Shown here: positions 15,899 through 22,688 of the stretch, piece after piece
How the letters are laid out: every line of letters starts with the position of its first letter
Position numbering within the stretch: position 1 is the first letter of the stretch
NCBI RefSeq assembly: GCF_026627255.1
Contig: NZ_JAPNLM010000041.1
Location: forward strand, 1 to 46,906
Direction: 5' to 3'
Length of the DNA: 46,906 nt
DNA from: Streptomyces antarcticus
GTDB taxonomy: Bacteria; Actinomycetota; Actinomycetes; Streptomycetales; Streptomycetaceae
Notes under the pieces: generated by a model
What the model was told of the DNA's origin: nothing
Seen by the model: the letters and a program-made list of their open reading frames with translations, nothing else
Databases searched by the model: none
Program-made: the position numbers and the translations under genes

Positions 15899-16117
15899 AT
15901 GCCCGCGGACATCTACCTCCTCGTACGCGGCCAGCCCAACCAGGGCACCGGCAAGGAAGTTTTCGGCTGCTGGAGCAGCGGCCTGATCCGGCAGATCACC
16001 GCCGGCGAGTACAAGCGGTGGGGCTTCCCGCCCATCCAGTACACGATCCCGACCGGCCCGGACGGGGACGCCGAGTTCGCCCAGTACGTCGCCTACGACC
16101 GCGCGCTGCGCGGCTGA
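15899..16117 (+). CDS. small phage-type protein, first gene of a lysis-like cassette
   Basis: This protein has 72 residues, beginning MPADIYLLVRGQPNQGTGKEV and containing FGCWSSGLIRQITAGEYKRW. I recognise the style of short proteins near lysis genes of Streptomyces phages but no defined family. There is no ribosome site and no promoter I can see, and the upstream DNA is unrelated GC-rich spacer. The natural upstream phage genes (endolysin and tail) seem absent. It is 13 bases ahead of the holin-like gene. Aromatic residues and Gly suggest a compact fold. Confidence 0.6.
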   Translation: MPADIYLLVRGQPNQGTGKEVFGCWSSGLIRQITAGEYKRWGFPPIQYTIPTGPDGDAEFAQYVAYDRALRG

Positions 16118-16130
16118 AAGGACCACCACC

Positions 16131-16523
16131 ATGCGCATCTCCGGACGCGAGCCCGTCTACCTTCTCGCCGTCATCGCCGTCATCGCCGTCACGCTGAAGC
16201 TGGCCGCGGCGTACGGCTGGGAGGTCACCGAGTTCCAGCAGACCCTTGTCAACACGTTCCTCGCCTGCGCAGTCGCGGTCGCCTCCGCGATCGTGCTGAA
16301 GACCGGCGCCGCCGGAGCGGCGATCCTCCAGCTCGCGCAGGCGGCGCTCGCCCTGTTCGTCGGGTTCGGCCTCGACCTCTCGGCGACCGAGCAGGCCGGC
16401 TGGATGAGTCTGGTCTCCGCGGTCCTGGCCTTCGTCTCGCACGATCAGGTCGAGGCGCCGGTGGCCCGGCTCCCGATCGAGACGTCGAGCCCGGTCAAGG
16501 CGACCGCGCCGCAGGTGGTCTGA
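16131..16523 (+). CDS. phage holin-like membrane protein
   Basis: The product has 130 residues. Hydrophobic helices lie at about 8-28 (VYLLAVIAVIAVTLKLAAAYG), 38-60 and 63-85, with a last weak one near 95. The end is charged and Thr/Pro-rich. Holins make holes in the membrane to release endolysin, and this size and three-helix pattern fit Streptomyces phage holins. AAAGGA stands nine bases before the ATG. Its stop is directly followed by the start of the next gene. No endolysin gene is visible, so the cassette is incomplete. Confidence 0.65.
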   Translation: MRISGREPVYLLAVIAVIAVTLKLAAAYGWEVTEFQQTLVNTFLACAVAVASAIVLKTGAAGAAILQLAQAALALFVGFGLDLSATEQAGWMSLVSAVLAFVSHDQVEAPVARLPIETSSPVKATAPQVV

Positions 16524-16811
16524 GTGCGGGCCGCCCTGTGGAGGCACCTCCAGTGGCGGGGCCTGGCGCTGGGCGGCACCGGCCTGTGCTGGATCGCATA
16601 CGGCATCGGCCTGATCGTCACTGTGAAGTCCTGCCGGAAGGTTCTCGTCGAGCGGCCTGAGGGCGAGACAGGCAAGCCGGCCGCCTGCAAGGACGTGAAG
16701 GAGGGGGACTACGGGACGATCGTCATGAGCGCAACCGTCGAGCGGCTCGGCTGGTCCGACGAGAACGGCCGGTTCGACGAGCAGAAGATGCGGGAGAGCG
16801 TCGGCAAGTAG
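16524..16811 (+). CDS. small membrane protein of the phage cassette
   Basis: This 95-residue protein starts GTG directly after the holin stop, so the two are translationally coupled. There is one hydrophobic helix at about residues 12-33 (GLALGGTGLCWIAYGIGLIV), then an outside or cytoplasmic region with two Cys (SCRKVL and AACKDV) that could pair. The tail is acidic. It may be a holin partner, such as a spanin-like or antiholin component; that is inference. A strong terminator follows eight bases after the stop. Confidence 0.6.
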   Translation: MRAALWRHLQWRGLALGGTGLCWIAYGIGLIVTVKSCRKVLVERPEGETGKPAACKDVKEGDYGTIVMSATVERLGWSDENGRFDEQKMRESVGK

Positions 16812-16818
16812 CGGGCGC

Positions 16819-16849
16819 GGCGCCCCCTCCCCGCCCAGGAGGGGGCGCC
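16819..16849 (+). terminator. hairpin terminator of the phage cassette
   Basis: Twelve perfect base pairs (GGCGCCCCCTCC and complement) enclose a seven-base loop. It begins eight bases after the last cassette gene and stands before the HAD hydrolase gene. Confidence 0.85.
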
Positions 16850-16884
16850 TACGTGCAACCGGGCCCGGTGGCTACGCTGCCCCC

Positions 16885-17529
16885 ATGACCATTCGGACCG
16901 TCGTGCTCGACATCGGCGAGACCCTGACCCGCGACGATCGGTACTGGGCGGCCTGGGCCGACTGGCTGGACGTACCCCGCCACACTCTGTCGGCGCTCGT
17001 CGGCGCGGCCGTCGCGGAGGGCCGGGACAACGCGGACGCGCTCCGCCTCGTCCGCCCCGGCCTCGACGTCCCGGCCGAGTACGCGGCCCGTGAAGCTGCC
17101 GGCCGCGGCGAACTGCTCGACGAGAGCGACCTCTACGACGACGTCCGGCCCGCGCTCGCCGCGGTCCGGACGGCCGGTGCCCGCGTCGTCATCGCGGGCA
17201 ACCAGTCACCGAAGGTCGGCGCGATGCTCCGGGCGCTCCACCTGCCTGCCGACGCGGTGACTGTGTCCGGGGACTGGGGCGTGTCGAAGCCGGACCCTGC
17301 GTTCTTCGCCCGCGTGCTGGCGGAGGCCGAGGCTGCCGCGGCGGAAACGCTGTACGTAGGGGACCACCCGGCCAACGACATCTTCCCCGCCGCGCTGGCC
17401 GGGCTGCGAACGGCGCACCTGCGCCGGGGGCCGTGGGGTCATTGGTGGGCGGACGACCTGGACGTGCGGGCGACAGCCGACTGGTCGATCGACACGCTCC
17501 ACGATCTGGTGGACATCGTCAAGCAGTAG
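16885..17529 (+). CDS. HAD-superfamily hydrolase
   Basis: The 214-residue protein has the haloacid-dehalogenase core. Motif I is VVLDIGETLT with the nucleophile Asp, motif II VVIAGNQSP, motif III a Lys in VSKPDP, and motif IV ETLYVGDHPANDI. Motif I has Gly at the usual acid/base Asp position, as in some HAD members, so phosphatase activity is likely but altered. A helical cap lies at 20-75. The start ATG follows TACGCT by six bases, suggesting a leaderless transcript. It sits between the phage cassette and the XRE gene and is probably cargo of the element. The substrate is unknown. Confidence 0.9.
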   Translation: MTIRTVVLDIGETLTRDDRYWAAWADWLDVPRHTLSALVGAAVAEGRDNADALRLVRPGLDVPAEYAAREAAGRGELLDESDLYDDVRPALAAVRTAGARVVIAGNQSPKVGAMLRALHLPADAVTVSGDWGVSKPDPAFFARVLAEAEAAAAETLYVGDHPANDIFPAALAGLRTAHLRRGPWGHWWADDLDVRATADWSIDTLHDLVDIVKQ

Positions 17530-17567
17530 CGGCAGACGGCCTGTTGCGCGCGCGGTACGGTGCCTGC

Positions 17568-18738
17568 ATGGCTGACCACATCAGGCAGCGCGTCGCCGCG
17601 CGTCGCCAGTCCCGACGCATGACCCAGCTCGACCTCGCTCGCGCCGCGCACGTCTCCTTGAGCATGGTCGCGGAGTATTGAGCAGGGCACCCGCGCGCCG
17701 AGCCCGTCCACGCTGGAGGCTCTTGCCGTAGCGCTCGCGGTGGACGCGGCCCGCCTGGATCACGCCTATGCCGGCACCGCGCACCGTGTTCACGCGGTCC
17801 TGCCTGCGGTGTCGGCGGCGATCGCAGGCTACGACATTCCGCTGGACCCTCCCACTGGGCCGCTGCTCCAGCTGCGCCGGGAGGTCGACACGGCGGTGTC
17901 GTGGCGGCTGGCTGCCCAGTACGGTCTCATCGCGGTGGCCGCGCCGAGGCTGCTGGGTGAGGCGCTGGCGCACCTGCACCACGCGGCGGGCGCGGCCCGA
18001 GCGGCCGCGGCTCGGACCGTCGTGGCCGCGGCGCGGTGCGCGGACGCGGTGGCGTACAAGTTCGGGGCGCACGACCTCTCGGCCCGGTTGATTGACGTGA
18101 TGCGGTGGGCGGCTGGGCAGGCTGGCGATCCGAACGTCAGTGTCGTTGTGTCGTACGTTCGCGCCGAGACGTTCCTTGCCGCGCGCGCGTACCGGGCCGG
18201 GCAGGCCGCGCTGGAACTGGCGCTCGGCGCGGCTCCGGCGCCGGACACCGACCGCGCGGCGGCCGCCCGGGGTGCACTGCACATGCGGACCGCGGTGGTC
18301 GCCGCTCGGGCTGGCGCGGCGACGTGCGCGCGGGAGCACCTGCGGCACGCCGCAGGCTTCGCGGCCGGGCTGGAGGAGGGCGTCTATGCGGGGACCGCTT
18401 TCGGCCCGTCGAGCGTACGAATCCACGAGGTCGCCGTCGCCGTATCGCTGGGCGGGGACCACGTCGCCGCAGCCCTCGCCGTCGCCCGTGAGTGGAAGCC
18501 GGGCGCAGAGATCCCCGCCGAGCGCCGGTCTGGGTTCTACGTCGAGCTCGGCCGCGCACAGTTGTGGTCCGGCCGACCGGACGATGCGTTCGAGTCTCTG
18601 AAGGTCGCTCGGCGGCTGGCGCCGCAGCACGTTCGCGAGCACCCGTGGGCGCGGGAGGACATCGAGAAGATCCGCCGGTTGAAGCGCGCGGACGCCGAGT
18701 CCCTGACAGCGTTCGCGGAGTGGATCGGCGCCGTGTAG
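17568..18738 (+). pseudogene. XRE-family regulator with TPR-like domain, frameshifted
   Basis: The first frame (MADHIRQRVAARRQSRRMTQ, then LDLARAAHVSLSMVAEY) is an XRE helix-turn-helix cut by TGA at 17679. If one T of TATT (17677-17680) is ignored, it reads on as EQGTRAPSPSTLEALAVALA. It then enters a roughly 330-codon helical domain (QYGLIAVAAPRLLGEALAHL and so on, with repeat-like helices), the usual build of Streptomyces XRE/TPR regulators. So a single-base insertion separates the DNA-binding and sensor halves. The ATG follows TACGGT by six bases, like the HAD gene. It may be a true pseudogene, a sequencing error, or two products; the second part has in-frame start options. Confidence 0.85.
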
Positions 18739-18764
18739 TCAAGCACTCGGGGTACCACAGGGTG

Positions 18765-18790
18765 TAGCACTTGCGCCCCTTGCCCCGGCC
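18765..18790 (+). repeat. left copy of a TAGCACTTG...GCCCCGGCC repeat
   Basis: TAGCACTTG, eight bases, then GCCCCGGCC. A similar pair with a five-base gap lies at 20302-20324, so the zinc-ribbon block lies between the two. See the right copy. Confidence 0.4.
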
Positions 18791-18833
18791 CATCATCTGT
18801 CTGTCCGCACAAGACGAGCAGATGGGACGGCCT

Positions 18834-19028
18834 GTGAGTACCCAACCGGTTGTGTCCGCCGGCGATGTGAGCATCGCCCGCCTGCACGGTGAGGCCTGCT
18901 GGGACTGCGGGGCCGTCTCGGCCGACCTCGTCCCGGCCGGTGAGGTCGCCGTGCGGGGCTTCGAGAAGACGTGGCCGATTCAGCGGTGCGCCGCCGGGCA
19001 CCCCGCTGCGGCCGGGGGTGAGTCGTGA
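18834..19028 (+). CDS. Cys-pair microprotein (zinc-ribbon-like)
   Basis: The protein has 64 residues from a GTG (an ATG at 18822 is an alternative). ACWDCGAVSADLVPAG gives one CxxC pair, and WPIQRCAAGH gives Cys and His about 27 residues later. Together these could bind one zinc. Similar small proteins occur in Streptomyces integrative elements but none has a function I know. Its stop overlaps the next start (GTGATG), so translation is coupled. It is the first gene of a compact microprotein run after the XRE regulator. Confidence 0.65.
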   Translation: MSTQPVVSAGDVSIARLHGEACWDCGAVSADLVPAGEVAVRGFEKTWPIQRCAAGHPAAAGGES

Positions 19029-19234
19029 TGGTGACTGCAGCCCTCTGCCAGGATGCGCCGCTGCCCGCTGTGGACAGTCTGACCTGGGACCAGACCGCGG
19101 GCCGTGCCTGCATCGCCTGCGGGCAGCGGCTGACGTTCGGGGCCGTTCCGCGCGGGTCGATCTCCACCCGGCATGGTGCCCGGGTCATCGCCTACGAGGT
19201 GTGGTCGTGCCCGCCACCGCCGGCGGTGGCGTGA
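19028..19234 (+). CDS. Cys-pair microprotein 2
   Basis: The product has 68 residues, beginning MMVTAALCQDAPLPAVDSLT. CIACGQRLTFG supplies CxxC, and later SCPPPP ends the zinc-like set; a His stands at STRHGARV. Its start overlaps the stop of the preceding gene by one base, and its own stop overlaps the next ATG by one base. There is no separate ribosome site, so coupling is likely. The family is unknown. Confidence 0.6.
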   Translation: MVTAALCQDAPLPAVDSLTWDQTAGRACIACGQRLTFGAVPRGSISTRHGARVIAYEVWSCPPPPAVA

Positions 19235-19557
19235 TGCGGATCTGCTGCTACTGCGACCGCGTCATCCGCGGCGAGGCCAACGAGGTAGTCGTGCACTCCG
19301 CGTCGGGGGTCCGACCGAATCAGCACGCGCACCTGCCGGGCGACCCGCAGTGCGGCGGAAGACGGCGGCCGCGCCGTGACCGAGTGGCAGAGGCAGATCC
19401 TGATCATCGCCGCCGTGTTCTGCACCGCGTCGGCCCTCGCGCTCGCCGCGATCGTCAACGGCAACTGACTCCCGGCCCGGCGTTCGCACACCCCCGCGGG
19501 CGCCGGGCCGGGCCCATCCCTGCAACCGTCCGAAGGAGGCAGTCGTGCAGCCCGTGA
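19234..19557 (+). CDS. Cys-rich microprotein 3, possibly with a frameshifted end
   Basis: The readable product has 107 residues: MRICCYCDRVIRGEANEVVV, then SGVRPNQHAHLPGDPQCGG. CCYC and the late Cys plus His residues suggest a zinc knuckle. Beyond residue 45 the sequence becomes Arg/Ala-rich and lies in the wrong frame relative to the next small gene. Shifting one base gives a stop at the GTGA that starts the next gene, so the true protein may be about 48 residues with a frameshift in GCGGCGGAAG. The N-terminal 45 residues are the well-supported part. Confidence 0.5.
   Translation: MRICCYCDRVIRGEANEVVVHSASGVRPNQHAHLPGDPQCGGRRRPRRDRVAEADPDHRRRVLHRVGPRARRDRQRQLTPGPAFAHPRGRRAGPIPATVRRRQSCSP
19376..19468 (+). 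CDS. 30-residue single-helix membrane peptide
   Basis: A GTG-started frame reads TEWQRQILIIAAVFCTASAL, then ALAAIVNGN. It is a clear membrane helix with one Cys. It lies in another frame inside the extended end of the previous gene, with a GTGA that would overlap its corrected stop. No ribosome site is visible, so it depends on coupling. Short but regular, it fits the style of the block. Confidence 0.45.
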   Translation: MTEWQRQILIIAAVFCTASALALAAIVNGN

Positions 19558-19664
19558 CCAGCTCCCGAACCATCACCGCCCGCACCCGCGTTCGGCACAT
19601 CCCCCTCGGGGCGCGCATGACCACCCCTCGTGTGGGGCATCCGGGGCAACGCGGCCCCCCGTAA
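19545..19664 (+). CDS. 39-residue basic peptide
   Basis: The GTG has GGAGG upstream, the best ribosome site in this block. The product is QPVTSSRTITARTRVRHIPL followed by a Pro/Gly/Arg-rich end, with no Cys and no helix. It may be a small DNA- or RNA-binding peptide or a leader for the next gene, which starts 28 bases after its stop. The family is unknown. Confidence 0.4.
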   Translation: MQPVTSSRTITARTRVRHIPLGARMTTPRVGHPGQRGPP

Positions 19665-19692
19665 CGGGCCGGACCGCGTAGCCTCACGCGCG

Positions 19693-20304
19693 ATGACCAC
19701 AGACTTCGCCGACGAGGCCCGCTCCCGCGTCGCGCAGCTCCTGCGCATGGCGGCCAGCGCCGACGACCGGACCCGAGCCCGGATCGTGGCCTACGCCGCA
19801 TCGACACCCGACCCGCCCCCGTACGGCCCCGACGGCATCCGCACCACGGGATGCCCCCGCTGCCACCGCACGATGTGGATGCAGCGGACCGTGTGGGTCT
19901 GCTCATCCTGCGGCCACGTAGAGGACGACCGAGTGAACTGCCACCGGTGCGACAGCCCCATGTACGAGAGCGACGCCAACCCCGGTAAGTGGTGGTGCCG
20001 CTGCGGGGCCTACCGCGCCACCGGCGAGAGCACCGCGGATGTCCGGGCCAGGGAAGACGAGACCGCCCGTGTGATGGCGCTGCTCGACGAAGCGATCGCC
20101 GAGCGGCCGGGGGCCCAGGAACAGCGCGACTCCGACCTGCTGATCCTCGCCACGATGGAGACCGACATGGGACAGACGATCCAGACCGCGGGCTGCGACA
20201 AGTGCGGCGGCACGATGTACCGCACCGTCGACACCGACGACAAGGGCAACCCGATCGGCATGGGCCCGTACGTGTGCGCCGGCTGCGGCCACATGCGGGG
20301 CTAG
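19693..20304 (+). CDS. triple zinc-ribbon protein of unknown function
   Basis: This is a 203-residue acidic soluble protein. An N-terminal helical part (EARSRVAQLLRMAASADD) is followed by three zinc-ribbon-like modules: CPRCHRTMW...CSSCG at about 56-78, CHRCDSPMY...CRCG at about 85-106, and CDKCGGTMY...CAGCG at about 173-200. A helical linker separates the second and third. Ribbons of this type bind nucleic acid or protein. The ATG follows TAGCCT by eight bases, suggesting leaderless initiation. A TAG stop begins the right-hand direct repeat, and a hairpin terminator follows. I know no characterised relative. Confidence 0.75.
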   Translation: MTTDFADEARSRVAQLLRMAASADDRTRARIVAYAASTPDPPPYGPDGIRTTGCPRCHRTMWMQRTVWVCSSCGHVEDDRVNCHRCDSPMYESDANPGKWWCRCGAYRATGESTADVRAREDETARVMALLDEAIAERPGAQEQRDSDLLILATMETDMGQTIQTAGCDKCGGTMYRTVDTDDKGNPIGMGPYVCAGCGHMRG

Positions 20305-20324
20305 CACTTGACCGTGCCCCGGCC
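20302..20324 (+). repeat. right copy of a TAGCACTTG...GCCCCGGCC repeat
   Basis: TAGCACTTG, five bases, then GCCCCGGCC. The TAG is the stop of the triple zinc-ribbon gene. Together with 18765-18790 it brackets the microprotein block, about 1.5 kb apart. It could be a boundary of a cassette or chance similarity in GC-rich DNA. Confidence 0.4.
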
Positions 20325-20349
20325 GGCTGCCTCTCCGGCTGGCCGGGGC
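20316..20349 (+). terminator. hairpin terminator after the zinc-ribbon gene
   Basis: GCCCCGGCC pairs with GGCCGGGGC (nine base pairs), with partial pairing inward and a CTCTC-containing loop. It starts 12 bases after the stop codon. Confidence 0.7.
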
Positions 20350-20727
20350 CTGCCCGCGGACGAGGTGCGGGCGGAGGCGTCCACCGATATCGGATGCATT
20401 GGCCAACCGGTTGCCCGAAACCCATTGCGTCACGGCCTTGCAGCAGTAAGGGTGCTTACAGAGCCGCGCCGATCAACGACCCCCGGTGAGAAGACGTGCA
20501 CGAAATGCCAGACATGCCAGGCCCGGGGTCGGCCCGTCCCGAAGTCGCACATCGCGACGAGATGCCCGCCTGCGCGCCGCCACAGCAGCGCGCAGCGACG
20601 GACTAGTTACTCACAACCTGAATGATTCCCTCCCCACAGGGCAGACGGCCGTACCTGGCCTCTGTTCCCCACATGCGCGCCCGCCCGCGCACCCTGGGCT
20701 GGCACGCTCTGGGATGCGCGAGCGCTC
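20350..20727. other. gene-poor stretch, slightly less GC-rich
   Basis: I find no supported gene. It contains the 10-bp palindrome CAACCGGTTG near 20405 and GTAAG/CTTAC around 20450, but nothing I can tie to a function. No tRNA or attachment core is visible. Confidence 0.4.
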
Positions 20728-20757
20728 GACCCCGGCCGGCTGCCACCGGCCGGGGTC
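20728..20757 (-). terminator. terminator of the XRE gene
   Basis: A perfect 12-base-pair stem (GACCCCGGCCGG and complement) has a six-base loop. On the minus strand it begins two bases after the XRE stop codon. Confidence 0.8.
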
Positions 20758-20759
20758 AC

Positions 20760-20975
20760 TCACCTCCTGCTGTCGACGAGCTGCGTGACTGGCACCTCTA
20801 ACGCCGTCGCGATCAACAGCAGATCGGTGAATCTCGGATCTTGTTCGCCGCTCTCGTAGCGCTGGATACTGCGCCGTTCGAGACCGATGCGGTCGGCGAG
20901 CTGGTCTTGGGACAGGCGCAGATCTCGGCGGCTCTGGGCGATGCGTTCGCCCAGCTCCTGCCTGCGGACGATGAC
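20760..20975 (-). CDS. XRE-type helix-turn-helix protein, start uncertain
   Basis: The minus strand codes for ELGERIAQSRRDLRLSQDQL, then ADRIGLERRSIQRYESGEQD, PRFTDLLLIATALEVPVTQL. This is a complete Cro/CI helix-turn-helix with a closing helix, about 70 residues. It would serve as a repressor, perhaps of the mobile element. No ATG, GTG or TTG occurs in frame upstream for about 50 codons, so the 5' end given is only where the domain begins; a CTG about 24 codons upstream is the nearest unusual option. The gene may be truncated at its 5' end or use a rare start. Its own terminator is intact. Confidence 0.6.
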   Translation of the reverse strand, partial: VIVRRQELGERIAQSRRDLRLSQDQLADRIGLERRSIQRYESGEQDPRFTDLLLIATALEVPVTQLVDSRR

Positions 20976-21074
20976 CCATTCTGGGAGGAGGGGCGTACGG
21001 CGGGCTTGGCACTCGTTAACGCTCGAACCGGAATGATCTTGCGTCAGTACCCCAACGGGCGCTTCTGGCGCGCG

Positions 21075-21109
21075 GATGCCCTGACCACCCGAATGGTGGC
21101 CAGGGCATC
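21075..21109 (-). terminator. hairpin between dps and the XRE gene
   Basis: Fourteen of fifteen positions pair (GATGCCCTG/CAGGGCATC plus CCACC/GGTGG) around a five-base loop. It could end minus-strand transcripts from dps, or belong to the element. Confidence 0.55.
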
Positions 21110-21136
21110 GCTGCGCTGTGACCTCGTGAGGTGATG

Positions 21137-21211
21137 TTCCAGAGCGGGCGTGCGTTCCGGAATCGTTCCGCTGGGCCCCGGATTCCGGTGAAATTCCGTA
21201 CGTTCACGGAA
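21137..21211. repeat. phased cluster of TTCCG half-sites
   Basis: TTCC(G) begins at 21137, 21155, 21166, 21183 and 21194, and the inverse CGGAA at 21207. Spacings are 18, 11, 17, 11 and 13. Two 28-bp units, each starting TTCCGG and carrying a second TTCCG 11 bases on, stand side by side. TTCCGGAA (21155-21162) and TTCCGT/ACGGAA (21194-21211) are palindromic. This looks like an operator or recombination-site array. Confidence 0.55.
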
Positions 21212-21285
21212 CGCGCAGACCCTGCATGAAATGCTACGAAACGCATTGCTCAGCAGGTCAGAGCCCTAGCAGCCTTGTGATCTGC

Positions 21286-21756
21286 TCAGGCGCTTTCGGC
21301 GGTGAACATCCACGCGTGCTTCTCCAGGTCGCCCGTCAGGCCGATCAGGATGTCCTGGGTGATCGGGTCCGGGTCGCCGGTGGACTGGATGCGCTCCCGC
21401 ATGCGCGTGATCACCGCGCCCAGGGCGTCCACCAGGATGCGTACGGCGTCGGCGTCCTTGACCAGGCCCTCGGGCACGCCGGCGATGGCGCTCGTCGACG
21501 CGACCGTGGCCGCCCGGCCGTCCGGGGTCACGCCGAGGGCGGAGGCGCGCTCGGCCACCACGTCGGAGTGGGTACGGGCCGAGGCGACGACCTCGTCGAG
21601 CTGGAGGTGGACGGACCGGAAGCGGGGGCCGACGACGTTCCAGTGGACCTGCTTGGCCACGAGGCCTAGGTCGACGAGATCCACCAGCGCGCCCTGCAGT
21701 GCTTCGCCGACGGTCTTCAGGTCGGCATCCGACAGGGCACTCTTCACGACGGACAC
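21286..21756 (-). CDS. dps: Dps-family DNA-protection ferritin
   Basis: This is a 156-residue four-helix ferritin-like protein. The ferroxidase-type motif is AKQVHWNVVGPRFRSVHLQLDEVV (His, Asp and Glu ligands), and the last helix is DILIGLTGDLEKHAWMFTAE. Dps dodecamers bind and oxidise iron and coat DNA under oxidative and osmotic stress. I prefer the GTG at 21756, which has GGAG six bases upstream, over TTG at 21768. A very good SigB-type promoter match lies about 95 bases upstream. In S. coelicolor dpsA is known to be induced by osmotic stress through SigB-type sigma factors, which agrees. It is intact. Confidence 0.95.
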   Translation of the reverse strand: MSVVKSALSDADLKTVGEALQGALVDLVDLGLVAKQVHWNVVGPRFRSVHLQLDEVVASARTHSDVVAERASALGVTPDGRAATVASTSAIAGVPEGLVKDADAVRILVDALGAVITRMRERIQSTGDPDPITQDILIGLTGDLEKHAWMFTAESA

Positions 21757-21850
21757 GAGGTTCTCCAATGTGCGGTGTCCCCGGCGGCCGGCCCGGCGCT
21801 ACGGGAGGGCCCTGCCGCTGAAGAACGGATTTCCGAGACGAAACATCGAT

Positions 21851-21874
21851 TACCCGGATTACTCGGGCTAAAAC
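21851..21874 (-). promoter_or_regulatory. SigB-type promoter of dps
   Basis: On the minus strand GTTT, 15 bases, then GGGTAA. This matches the actinobacterial SigB/SigH-type consensus (GTTT, 14-16, GGGTAT/C) almost perfectly, about 95 bases before the GTG start. Confidence 0.75.
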
Positions 21875-21957
21875 GGATGCTCCACGAAGGAAGAGCGTGG
21901 CGCACCCGGCCGGCGCCCCCGGCGGAGCGGGCACGCGGCGGGCCGCCGACCCGCTGG

Positions 21958-22224
21958 TCAGTCCGGCCAGGTGCCCGTCAGGCGGCGGACGCCCGTGGCT
22001 CCCGCGCGGTCGACGGCCGCCTTCACGACCGCGAACACCGCGCCCTGGATGGCGGCGGCGAGCAGGATCTCCCGCCAGGTGCGGTCCTCGTCGGTCGCGT
22101 TCGGGGCGTCGTCATCGTCACCGACGACCTTCCAGATCTGTTTGACGGCCGCACCCGCCGCCATGCCGCCCGCGATTCCCAGCAGGAGGCCGACCGGCCT
22201 GTACGCGACCTTGGACGTATTCAT
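21958..22224 (-). CDS. DUF4235 membrane protein
   Basis: The product has 88 residues. One or two hydrophobic stretches (VGLLLGIAGGMAAGAAV and REILLAAAIQGAVFAVVKAAVDR) flank an acidic loop (DDDDAPNATDED). The order and the final VDRAGATGVRRLTGTWP close are typical of DUF4235. Its ATG overlaps the stop of the DUF3618 gene (ATGA), so it is coupled. Such pairs are common in actinobacteria, but their function is unknown. The role may be in envelope stress. Confidence 0.85.
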   Translation of the reverse strand: MNTSKVAYRPVGLLLGIAGGMAAGAAVKQIWKVVGDDDDAPNATDEDRTWREILLAAAIQGAVFAVVKAAVDRAGATGVRRLTGTWPD

Positions 22225-22688
22225 CGGTTCCTCCTCCTGGCCCGGCGCAGCAGGGCCAGCGTGGCCACTACGCCGACCGTGATCAGGGCGGTGCGGTGGC
22301 GGCGCGCCACCGCCGCGATGATCCGGCCCTTCTCGCGGGCCTGCTCGGGGGTGCTTTCCTGAACCTTCGCCGCGACCGCCGAGGCCGACGCGGTGAGCTG
22401 GTCCCTGGTCTGCGCCGCCGTCTCCCGTACGGGCCCCGGCGTCTTCTCGTGCGCCGCCTCCACCACGTGGGCGGCCGCGTCGTGGACCTGTGTCTTCACC
22501 TGAGCGGTCCGGGCCTTCACCTGGGACTTCACCTCGGCGGCCTTCGCCCTGGCCTGCGCCTTGACGTCGGCCTTCGCGGCGAGGGCCTCCACGGTGTGGC
22601 CCAACTCCTCCCGTGTCACCCGTACTTGTTCGCGCAGCTCCGCGGGGGTGGGGGCGGAGTGCTTCCTGTCGGCGTGGTCCTCGGTCAT
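22221..22688 (-). CDS. DUF3618 membrane-anchored coiled-coil protein
   Basis: The protein has 155 residues. An N-terminal ELREQVRVTREELGHTVEALAAKADV block is the DUF3618 signature. A long Ala/Lys helix (AEVKSQVKARTAQVKTQ) follows, then a C-terminal membrane helix (TALITVGVVATLALL) with an Arg-rich end. It probably lies along the inner membrane. Start and stop overlap both neighbours by four bases, so the three small genes form a tight operon. A SigB-like promoter lies upstream of the first. No activity is known. Confidence 0.88.
   Translation of the reverse strand: MTEDHADRKHSAPTPAELREQVRVTREELGHTVEALAAKADVKAQARAKAAEVKSQVKARTAQVKTQVHDAAAHVVEAAHEKTPGPVRETAAQTRDQLTASASAVAAKVQESTPEQAREKGRIIAAVARRHRTALITVGVVATLALLRRARRRNR

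Noticed and set aside
15656..21285. Attachment sites or a tRNA target for the mobile remnant
   Set aside because: I compared both ends by eye and saw no shared core, tRNA gene or integrase.
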